Of a DNA stretch of 64,000 bases, positions 1 through 8,316 are shown piece by piece. Made by a program: the position numbers and the translations under genes. The notes beneath the pieces are model-generated. The model was not told where the DNA came from. It ran no database searches and saw only the letters and a list, made by a program, of their open reading frames with translations. This stretch comes from Eutreptiella sp. 'Long Island Sound 2002' (Eukaryota; Euglenozoa; Euglenophyceae; Eutreptiales; Eutreptiaceae). The stretch lies in NCBI GenBank assembly GCA_964036045.1, contig OZ038382.1:140566961-140630960 (forward strand), given 5' to 3'. Numbering within the stretch: position 1 is the first letter of the stretch; each line of letters starts with the position of its first letter.

Positions 1-285
1 CTAATGCTTCGCAATTGCCTTTGTTTTGCCTTGCTTGCAAACACAACGTTGAACTGTTGAGAACTGTTGAGAACTGAGGTCCCTGGGACTTGATTTGTGT
101 TGCTGGTAAAGGTTTCGGAACAGTTGACAGTTGACGTGCTGTGCACTTGCTTGTGTTGTGCCTTCTTTGCCCGGTCTTGGCTCTGTGAGTTTACTATTTG
201 CCTGATTTGTTGCAAAGCCTGTTCTGCAACCCTTGACTCTCGCTGAAAAGGGATCTCCTGTGGTGCAGGAGTACCCATTCCAACG
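1..285. other. Unassigned low-GC flank
   Basis: No gene recognised. Short direct repeats of the form GAACTGTTGA / GAGAACTGAG occur near 48-80 and return in the 110-bp repeats just downstream, so this stretch probably belongs to the same repeat-derived sequence. There is no coding signal in any frame. Confidence 0.4.
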
Positions 286-611
286 GTCAGGCTTTATAGC
301 TCATCTTTGGCAAATAGTCTCAAACTTGCAGGCACGGGCCCTTTGCACCGCACAATGCCCAAAAGAACTAGGTTTCAGAAAGGTCGGCAGGTGTTTGAAA
401 TGACATTGAGAACTGAGGTGTGTGGTTAACTGAGAAGTCAGTCTGAACTGGTCCCACCCTACGATGCTCAAAAGCACTTTGCTTCACAAAGGTTGGCACA
501 GGTTTTTGAACTGACTTTGAGAACTGAGGTGTGCAGGTAACTCAGAACTCGGCTTGAACTGGTTGCAGCTTACGAGGCTCCGAAGAACTTCCCTTCACAA
601 AGGTGCTGCTG
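286..611. repeat. About 110-bp tandem repeat, three diverged copies
   Basis: The anchors CAGAAAGG (376), CACAAAGG (485) and CACAAAGG (596) are spaced 109 and 111 bp apart. The motif GAGAACTGAGGTG precedes the second and third anchors at a constant offset. The array ends where the left inverted repeat arm starts (604), so it looks subterminal to that structure. The two right-hand copies are the closest pair; the first is more decayed. Confidence 0.65.
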
Positions 612-1105
612 GTGTAGGGCTTCCGGCTGCTTGTTTTTGAAGAGGAAAATGTTTTAGTTGCTGAAATACAATCAATCCAGGATAGCCCAAGCCAGAGATA
701 AGCAAGTAGAAGGGAATCAGGATCAAAGCATGAGGGGCTGCAGTGTAAACAGTGAAAGATGAAAGAGTATTCACAGAAACTGCAACTCATGGCACATCTG
801 ATTGCATATTCACAAAGATAGCTGAAATGCTTTGGAAAAAGAGTTGGAAAACTGCCCCATGGTCACTCAATCTCCATAGTGCCATCTCAGGAGATGTGCA
901 CTCTTTGTTTTGGGTCCCATATGTGCTGAGGTTGCAGGGCATGTGGCGATGAGGTCACTGCCATGTCACATGGGATCTTCCTACTTAGCTAGGCTGACCG
1001 GGAATGGAACCCAGGACCTCTCAAAAAGAGGTGCCCAGCCCCCTAGGGTGCAAACCACTAGGACAGCTAGGAATTCATGCGAAAATATAGAAAAATTCAT
1101 AGGCT
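604..1105 (+). repeat. Left outer inverted-repeat arm
   Basis: Reads as the reverse complement of 7753-8260 with scattered mismatches and small indels. Landmarks shared in reverse include the GCTGCTGGTGTAGGG end (604; partner near 8,246-8,260), the ATACAATCAATCCAGGATA stretch (666), and the GTGCACTCTTTG and CCTACTTAGCTAGGCTGAC segments. Short reading frames inside are shadows, and the two arms do not preserve a common frame. Confidence 0.8.
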
Positions 1106-1210
1106 CTGCCCTGGATATGTCAGTTCTCAGTCGACTCAGGAAAAGATGAATTGCCTCACATTGATAGGGGATGAAGATGTCCACTCCATATCCTGATTGG
1201 GTGTTTTGTT

Positions 1211-1341
1211 CCATAGGTCAAAATGTGTTATGACCACTTTTGGTTGGACCAATACTAAGATAGAAATGCCTGTGTGCTCAGTGCATCTCTAATACAACTA
1301 GAGTATGCCTCAAAGCATTGGAAAAGCACTTTTTCTTACTC
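1211..1341 (+). repeat. Left inner inverted-repeat arm
   Basis: Reverse complement of 5755-5885 over about 131 bp, including CTAAGATAGAAATGCCTGTG and CATTGGAAAAGCACTTTTTC. The arm runs into the gypsy coding frame: its last 40 or so bases encode the residues just before the RNase H TDAS motif, which matches the usual RT-to-RNase H connection. The repeat boundary therefore lies inside coding sequence, which is unusual for a true terminal repeat. Confidence 0.8.
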
Positions 1342-2065
1342 AACGCTAAGTGCTTGGGCGTGCCTAGGGCACAAGGGGAGATTATCCTGGTGACCGACGC
1401 CAGCAATGTGGGCGGTGGTGGAACGTTGTTCCAATGGCAAGCACTAGAGAAGGAGGAGTTCGACTCGGCCATTTCCCAGTGGGGGACTGAAGGTCTCAAC
1501 CGAGATGGAACACTCAAGCACAGCTACCCTGACGACAAGTGGGTCCTAGTACCTCTGGGCCACTGGAACGAACCAGGCCAGGGGGAACTACCCCACCTAT
1601 GAGCAGGAATTGCTCGCAGGTATGCTAGTGCTATCCTCACAATCACGACTGTTGGGGAGTAACCCTGTGGTCTGGCTGTGCAACGAAGAGCCGGTCCGCA
1701 CTTTCCAGAAGGGCCCCCCACCTGAGATAGCCAAGCTACGGCGCTGGTGGACCTACCTCAGTCAACTACGGCTGACGGTACACCATATCGAGGGAGTGAA
1801 GAACGAGTGTGCAGACTACATCAGCCGCAACAACTTCGATGCCCTGATTGGTGCCCGGTCTGAAGCGCTGGCTAAGGAGGCGTTCAGCCGTATGGACGTC
1901 CTCTTGGACCTCAACATGACTATGATACGCCCCCTGGATGGACTCCAACAATCGGAGTACCTGAAATATTTTGGGGATATCTACAAGCGCCTGTGGAAAC
2001 GCCTTGAACCCCTCCTGGTCAACCAAGATCAGTGGAAGAGGGACAAGAGCTACCTCTGGTACTAG
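1282..2065 (+). pseudogene. Ty3/gypsy pol fragment: RNase H domain
   Basis: RNase H removes RNA from the RNA/DNA hybrid during reverse transcription. The frame shows a short RT-connection segment, then VTDASNVGGGG (about 1,388-1,420), the usual first RNase H block with its catalytic Asp. A frameshift near 1,570-1,610 is followed by YEQELLAG (1,601 onward), RRWWTYLSQ and HHIEGVKNECADYISR, the standard C-terminal blocks of gypsy RNase H. A TAG stop at 2,063-2,065 interrupts the frame before the integrase. The whole RT palm is missing upstream because the coding sequence ends in the inverted repeat arm. A remnant, not a functional gene. Confidence 0.85.
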
Positions 2066-2836
2066 GACCGCATCGTGGTACCTAGTGACAGAGTTGCAGC
2101 GCTGCTGAAGTGGACCCATGAGTCCAGCGGTCATGTGGGTGCTGACTGTATTCTGAGGCTATTCAAGCAGTGGTTCCACCATACGTGGACTGACGACCAA
2201 CTGCGGAAAACCCTCCAGCCTATCCTGGACAAGTGCCCGTGCAGGTCCTGCAAACCAGGGGATATCAGGGACAGAGGTCTCTACTCGACCCTGCGTATCC
2301 CTCACTGTGCTAACAGTGTTCTATACGTGGACTACACGGAGATACTGAAGTTCAGGGGCTATGACTTCGCCCCCGTGGTAACCTGTGGGTTGACCAGGTT
2401 TACCAGGGTGTTCCCGTGTACCAAGTATATTACCCGGGAGGAGACTATCAAGATACTCCTGGATGAGTGGTTTTGTGTCTATGGGGCCCCCAAGGAGATC
2501 AACTCCGATGAGGACGTACGAGTACGCTCAGATACCGGCTGGTACAAGAGGGTCCTGAGATTCCTCAATGTCCAGGTGTCTACGGGGATCCCCTACTCGC
2601 ACACGAGCAACCCCCTATGTGACCGACAGATCCGTGTCCTCAAGGAGAATGTAAGGATATGGTGCAAAACTGACCGCACCAGAGACTGGGTGAGACTACT
2701 CCCCGTCATATCCTTGATGATGAACTCCCAAGATAGTTCAGCTACTGGCTACTCGCCCCATGAACCCTTTCTTAGGGCGCCTGGCGTGGTTCCTACATGC
2801 CCCCTATCCGGAGGACACCCATTCTTCTGTGGGTGA
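2066..2836 (+). pseudogene. Ty3/gypsy pol fragment: integrase zinc and catalytic core
   Basis: Integrase inserts the retrotransposon cDNA into chromosomes. The reading continues in the frame of the preceding RNase H after the TAG. An HHCC zinc module is visible (HESSGH and, later, CPCRSC, about 2,117-2,265). In the catalytic core the first Asp is in VDYTEI (codon 2,330-2,332) and the second acidic site is in the NSDEDV region near 2,505. Where DGQSER-like sequence carries the catalytic Glu in relatives, CDRQIRVLK (about 2,615) is found, so the Glu position appears to be Asp. GYSPHEPF near the end is the common TGYSP block. The frame stops at 2,836 after a frameshift. Confidence 0.85.
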
Positions 2837-3504
2837 ATGGGTCCAAGAGCAACAAGCGAAGGTGGACAAGGCCAAGGCTATGCTCCAGAGAGTGAGGGAG
2901 TGTCAGTGGAACAAGAAGAACAAGCACCGAGTACCGGCCACCTACCAAGAGGGGGACCTGGGTGCTGGTGAATCACAGCCAATTACCAGCCTGGTCACGC
3001 TCTGCCAGCGACAACCCATACTTCGGGCCCTACAAGATTTTATCTGTGGATGGACACTGTATCACCGTGCGGTGTTCTCCCCGTCTAGGGGGGACCCTGG
3101 TGTGCGCTGCTCAACACCTGAAGCGCTACTATGACCCTGAAGATCTCTGTGGGGAAGAGTGGGAGCTTAACGACGAGGAGATCGCCGCCCTAGACTTACA
3201 AGGGGCTGCCAGCCCTATGGAATTTGAAGGGGAACTCCCCGACATGAACGCCGAGGAGATTGCTAAGGAGGGCTTCTACCTGGTGAAGTCTGTCCTACGC
3301 CACCGCTACCGCCAGGGTTGGCGCTTTCTCACCCTCTGGGAATGGTTCGGAGTCGAAGAGGCCACCTGGGAGCCCTTCTATGCGTTTGTTCTACCTGAGG
3401 GGCGCCTAAACTCAGTTCTGGTTGACTACTTGTCCCAGAACAACCTCGGTGAGGTGCTGAGGCTCGCTGAGACGCTGGCCTCCAAGACTAAAGCTAGGGA
3501 CTGA
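2809..3504 (+). pseudogene. Ty3/gypsy integrase C-terminus: GPY/F module and chromodomain
   Basis: After a shift near 2,810-2,830 the sequence reads a charged helix (VQEQQAKVDKAKAML), then shifts again near 2,955 into a frame open to 3,504. It shows FGPYKILSVDGH (3,022 onward), the GPY/F module of chromovirus-type integrases, followed by an acidic linker. A chromodomain-like segment follows at about 3,277-3,432 (VLRHRYRQGW, then EEATWEPF). Chromodomains steer integration to marked chromatin. Domain order places the remnant with chromodomain Ty3/gypsy elements. Gag, protease and RT are absent. Confidence 0.85.
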
Positions 3505-4850
3505 ACCTTACCCTTTCCTGCCTAAGCGTATGTGTGAGTGTGCTATTCCTAAGGTCCTGAGAGCAAGCCGCAGAAGTGGTGTCCTAATTATACCCACGTC
3601 TGCACGCTTGCTAAACCTGGAGGGTTGTCTTATTGATGCCATGGGGTACGCCCCGGGTCTCTCCTCCCCTAAACGCCCCATTTCTGTGCTGGCGCAAAAC
3701 CTTGGGGGAATACCCAGCGTACTAATCCAGGTATTGCTTTCCCTACCTATCTGTCTACTACAGGGAGGGGTGGCCAAAGGCTATGAAGGCATGAAAACGC
3801 CATTTTGCTAAGTGGCCAAAACGCTGACCTAACCACTGCCACAGCCCACCAACTCTGCTAAAATAGCAGGAAGCGGGAGGGACAGTGACACACGCACTAC
3901 AGGTCCTACACACCCTACAGTGGCACCATCCTGCAGGGCGAGCGCTACTGCAACTGGCTCAAGCCCCCACTCAGGATTACCACTCCTACACCCGCGCTCT
4001 ACTGGGTGGTGTTGAAGAACAAAGTTGTGGGTCCTAAGGACCCCCCTGTGAAGAAGATATGAAAACAGAGCGCTGCTAAGCAACTGTGGCCTAACATGGA
4101 CGTCACAACACGTTTCCCTGCTAGGGCTTGGGGGGGAGAGGCGCACATGTGGCCTGCACAGCGTGGATGTCGATGGAGTCGAACTGCCCTCGCCACTCTT
4201 GGCTGAGGCGCAGTTAATTGATTGTGGGATCAGCGCCCTTGTTTAGCAGGGCAAAAAAAAAGGGACGCTGCTGCACAAATAACCCTACCTGCAAACCTGT
4301 AAAGCAAAGGCCAATGAAGGGGTGTTTGCGGCTGAGCAACCAAGCCACACTCCACGTATTATACGCTTCTCAGTGTGACCTATAATACGCTGTCCTCAAA
4401 CACCTCTGTCAAGCAAGCAAGCGTTAAGAGACTCCTCAGGTTCTCTTAAAGAACGTACCGAGGAGCCCCTGGGTAACCTAAACAAGGTTTACCGTGCGCA
4501 TTACGCGTGGCCTACCCTTTAATGCGTGTGTGAATGCACGAGCATGCACGAGGGTACTGTCAACCTTTCTTTTTCTCCTAATCTTACCAACAATCACGAA
4601 CTCCACCAGGGGGTGGCCCCACCTGGGCTTATCTACCTTACCTACCGCTGGAGAGTGAAGCAAGGTGAGGAGGACAACGAGGCGCAAGCAAAAAACGTCG
4701 CAATGCACTTGTGGGTATGTCTAATCACCCTGATCTTACCTCTAATCCTCTGCAATCTTTCTAATCTATCCCTCTATCGTGTTCTATCGTGCTATCAGGC
4801 TTGAAAACGACGACACATGGCGAGCACTGTGCGTCGGGCAAACAGGACGA
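3505..4850 (+). other. Region downstream of gypsy pol; possible 3' UTR/LTR remnant
   Basis: No recognisable protein. A purine-rich stretch near 4,129-4,141 is followed by TGTGGCC, the sort of polypurine-tract/TG junction that precedes a 3' LTR, but no second LTR exists in the window to prove it. Near 4,356-4,391 two similar TATAATACGC-type motifs face each other. Open frames at 3,530-3,811 and 4,526-4,804 have no recognisable motif. Confidence 0.3.
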
Positions 4851-5754
4851 GCACACCAGCAGTTTATATCTGATTCATTGAAGTCATAATCCTAATTTGC
4901 GAATTCTTGACTTTTGGTTGATTCTGGCAATGTGGCTGGAATCTTGAATCACATCTATTTATGTGTGTCTCGTCATTTTCCTGTCTACGTGAGACATACG
5001 TTTATAATCTCATTATTTCTTTATTTTCCGGCGCTTCGCTAGGAGCCGCTCCTGCGCGCCGCCTTTTTCTGCGTAGGAATTTCTTGATTTCAAAAAACAA
5101 GAGATGACTACAAATGTTATAAAAATGTGCATCTGATGCACAATTGGATTCTGTCCAGATGTGTGCCTTCAGAAAAAATTCTAGGCCGTCATTTGATGGA
5201 TTTAGGTGTTGTCGCTTCGCGCTTGCGTGGATTCGTCCTTCATACTACCATTCCTCTGTTGTACAGACCTCCTCGCAGAGCCTCGTTGAGTAGGCCCCTG
5301 TTCTGGACGAAAAGCAGCGGCACAAGACTGAACCAGAGTCAAGACCCCTCCAAGGGGCAATTCTAATAAAATCAGTGCACCCTCGCCCCAGTACCAGGAC
5401 AGGTGTCTCCAACAGGTTCCATGAGACTTGGGTCGAGCGTCCTATGAGATTCTGGCGTCGGGTTGTGGTACGCTGCAGCTTGGAGGAAGGGATGCGCATG
5501 CATATGGTCTTGGCATGCCCTACTCTAACCCCACCAAGCCACAGGAACCCCGGCAGCGCCAAGAGCGCTGAGGCTTCTGTTGGAGTTTGTCATCAACAAT
5601 GCAGCAAGAGTCGTTGCCCATGGTAAAGCGCTGTTTTCCAGTGTTAGGGAAGCTATAGGTATTTTAAACTGGATGTGGAAACCAAGGAAAGGCCAAGAAA
5701 AAAATCCCTTTTTCCTGAAAGTGTGACAGTGGTGACGACCACTGCACAAGGGGG
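4851..5754. other. AT-richer spacer inside the inverted repeat structure
   Basis: From 4,860 to 5,130 the sequence is AT-rich and non-coding in appearance. Between 5,375 and 5,626 one frame has a Cys/His spacing (EEGMRMHMVLACP) vaguely like the zinc knuckle at the C-terminus of non-LTR reverse transcriptases, but there are stops nearby and no supporting domain. I treat it as unassigned. Confidence 0.25.
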
Positions 5755-5885
5755 GAGTAAGAAAAAGTGCTTTTCCAATGCTTTAGGGTATACTTTAGTT
5801 GTATTAGAGGTGCTCTAAGCACACAGGCATTTCTATCTTAGTATTGGCCCAACCAAAAGTGGTGATATCAAATTTTGACCTATGG
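5755..5885 (-). repeat. Right inner inverted-repeat arm
   Basis: Inverted partner of 1211-1341, starting with GAGTAAGAAAAAGTGC and ending at TTTTGACCTATGGA. It is followed at once by a GTAA microsatellite and GC-rich sequence not present in the left arm, so the right arm was interrupted here. Confidence 0.8.
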
Positions 5886-5886
5886 A

Positions 5887-5907
5887 GTAAGTAAGTAAGT
5901 AAGTAAG
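5887..5907. repeat. (GTAA)5 microsatellite at a junction
   Basis: Five tandem GTAA units mark the exact boundary between the low-GC repeat arm and GC-rich element sequence. Elsewhere in this window short tandem repeats sit at the 3' ends of retrotransposons, so this may be the terminus of an inserted element. Confidence 0.6.
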
Positions 5908-6639
5908 GGCGGCCGCGTCCGCAGCCTCATCTGAGATCTCCTTGTTTGTTTTACATGGTGGCCGCCTCGGGCGGGAAGGAGAGCTCTCCACCATCAGTTC
6001 CCCTGGCGACCCCTGTCTCACCTCACGGCCGAGAACTTCAACCAGGTTTCCTTGGGGCATGACCGGCGGTAGGCTCCCTGCAGTCGCTGCCCTCACGATT
6101 TCAGCTCCTTTCGGTCACCCTTTGAAGGATCCCCGAGCCTTCCCCCCCTAGCACAGCCTATTGGGCGCCTGCAGGCGGGTTTCCTGTGGATAGCCCTCGC
6201 TGACAGCAGAGCATTTCTCTCTGTCAACCAAATTCCACCACTTCCCATCCCTCACGTGTTGGAGCACCCACTCGGCTCCCGGATGCACTTGGGTGTCGTC
6301 CATCCACGGCTGGAGGCCAGGGGGCGACCCTTTCCACATTCCCCCTGGTCCCGCTCACGCGTGAACCTATGTGTACTCAGGCCATTGACCCGGGGATCTC
6401 AAGGTCAACCCTCACTCCTGCGGACACCTCACGGCCGTCCCGGAGTTCAGGGCATTTTCCTGACTTCCCGTGGTCAGGTTCCCCATGGTTGGCCCATGGT
6501 TCACCACTCCATGGCGACATGTTTCCCAATCCCATGGGGCTGTTGCTTGGCGCTTTCGGTCTCCCTGCCCTTCCCATGTCCCATTTTCTATTGCCTCATT
6601 CCGGCACCGGCCCGTTCCCGGCGTCAAATGGACTCCCTA

Positions 6640-7190
6640 CCCCGTCGGGCCGTTGTGCGGCCCCAGCCACACGCCCTTCCCCACCCCGTCCCCTTGTCCC
6701 ATCATCCCGTGTTAATACCCCACCGGGTAGCCAGCAACCCTTTGGCGCGAGCCCAGTGGATCCTCATCCATCCGGGGACCGCTTCGTGCGCCTAGCACGG
6801 GTTGCTCCCTTCCTGCCCCCGTCCCCTTCCCCTGTGCCGCGGCCCCGGCCTAATCCCCTGGGCTGTTGTGCGGCCCCGTCCCATCCCTCATCCCGTGTTT
6901 ATACCCCACCAGGCTGCCAGCAACCCTGTGGCGCGGGCCCACCGGATCCTCATCCATCCGGGGACCGTTTCGTGCGCCTAGCACGGGTCGCTCCCTTCCC
7001 GCCCTTTATCCCTGTGCTGCGGCCCCGGCCTAACCCCCTGGGCTGTTGTGTGGCCCAGCTCCATCCCTCATCCCGTGTTTATACCCCACCGGGCCACCAG
7101 CAACCCTGTGGCGCGGGTCCACTGGATCCTCATCCATCCGGGGACCGTCTTGTGCGCCTAGCACGGGTTGCTCCCCTCCCGCCCCCGCTC
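6640..7190 (+). repeat. About 183-bp tandem repeat, three copies, in gamma leader
   Basis: The anchor ATCCCGTGT(T)TATACCCC recurs near 6,704, 6,889 and 7,069 (spacing about 185 and 180). Each unit also repeats CAGCAACCCT, GATCCTCATCCATCC and GTGCGCCTAGCACGGGT. The array sits directly upstream of the first protein-like segment, the position where 5'-UTR promoter monomers lie in several non-LTR families. The reading frame through it is open only because the sequence is GC-rich. Confidence 0.8.
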
Positions 7191-7198
7191 CTCACTCC

Positions 7199-7752
7199 TG
7201 AGCACTCCCCTGGGCTGGTACCGCCTACAAGAGAGCTGGACAAGGCTCACCGTCAAAGCCCTCCGGGACCTGACCACCCCAGACAACGGCCTCCACGAGA
7301 CCATCGTAGACCTCATATCCTGGCGAGCCCGCCAACGCGCCCAAGGCCAGCACGTCTGGATCCCCCCTATCGAGTGGGCCAGGCCCTTACACAGGACACC
7401 AACACCAACGTCACACGTCGAGGGACCATACGCCTACGACCAGCCCCAGCGGAGAGGGACCACCCAGCAGACCCGAACAACCCGGAGCAATGTGAACAGG
7501 CCACCGCACCAACCCGCGACACCGCCCTCCGCGCCGCTGGCCTCCGCACCCCAGACGACGACCTCCCTCCCCGGCCTACAGACAGTGACCACCCCCCGCC
7601 GGAGGTCTGGTGTACAGTCCTGGAGCGCGGGCACTACTACCTAGTGGCCCCTACAGCTACGTCCCCCGGCCCGCAATGGCTCGCGAAAAGGACAGTCACC
7701 ATGCTTGCCCCAGGAACCGCCCCACCAGGGGCAGTAGCAGACCCCCCCACCC
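7199..7752 (+). pseudogene. Gamma ORF, N-terminal part
   Basis: No family recognised with certainty. Two frames carry protein-like sequence. One reads GLHETIVDLISWRARQ and then VWIPPIEWARPL, which parallels FLFDAFLHVAGH and IWGPPIDWGRHL in delta (minus strand, about 42.4-42.6 kb). The other reads VWCTVLERGHYYLVAP near 7,610-7,655, parallel to DHWVVHGTDS in delta. The His in this block would be the first catalytic residue if the downstream Cys motif belongs to a Ulp1/C48 peptidase. The frame is cut at 7,752 by the outer inverted repeat arm. Confidence 0.4.
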
Positions 7753-8260
7753 GGCACAGCCTATGAATTTATCTATGTTTTCTCATGAATTCTTAGCCAT
7801 CCTAGTGGTATGCACCCTAGGGGGCTGTGGCACCTCTTTTTGAGAAGTCCTGGGTTCAATACCCAGTCAGCCTAGCTAAGTAGGAATATCCCATGTGACA
7901 TGGCAGTGACCTCATCGCCACATGCCATGCCACCTCAGCACCTATGGGACCCAAAAGCAAAGAGTGCACATCTCAAGATGGCACTGTGGATGAGAGTGAG
8001 CCCTTGGGGCAGTTTTCCAATCAGTTATTCTCAAACATGTAAAATATTTCATCCTGAGTTGCAATGCATGCTAATTGCTGTGGTCTATTGTTGATAGTTT
8101 TCTTTATCTAACTCCTTGTGACTGCAGCCCTTCATGCTTCGATCCTGATTCTCTTCTACTTGCTTATCTCTGGCTTGGGTTATCCTGGATTGGTTGTATT
8201 TCAGCAAATAAAACATTTTCCTCATCAAAAACAAGCAGCAGGAAACCCTACACCAGCAGC
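7753..8260 (-). repeat. Right outer inverted-repeat arm
   Basis: Inverted partner of 604-1105. It begins in GGCACAGCCTATGAATTT and ends with CCCTACACCAGCAGC. Its AT-rich composition contrasts sharply with the GC-rich sequence on both sides, and it separates two parts of what looks like one gamma coding region. Confidence 0.8.
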
Positions 8261-8316
8261 AAGCAGCAGGAGAGGCACAACAAACACACAGTGTTGAAAT
8301 CACTATAAAATCTTCT

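Larger units (their letters stand above)
604..8260. mobile_element. Composite with long inverted repeats around a gypsy pol fragment
   Basis: Two pairs of sequences face each other: 604-1105 with 7753-8260, and 1211-1341 with 5755-5885. Between the inner arms lies a decayed Ty3/gypsy pol. The right arm is split at a CCTATG site by about 1.87 kb of GC-rich sequence (5,887-7,752), while the left arm has about 100 bp at that place. This could be a long-TIR DNA element that captured retrotransposon sequence, or two inverted copies of one degraded retroelement. I find no convincing target-site duplication at the outer ends, so the boundaries are those of the repeats, not proven termini. Confidence 0.5.

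Noticed and set aside
4129-4850. 3' LTR of the gypsy element
   Set aside because: A purine tract followed by TG is suggestive, but there is no matching LTR elsewhere in the window and no clear CA end, so it is kept only as a remark.
5375-5626. Possible zinc knuckle of a second non-LTR element
   Set aside because: Only one Cys/His pattern over about 25 residues, with stops around it and no neighbouring RT or RNase H sequence.
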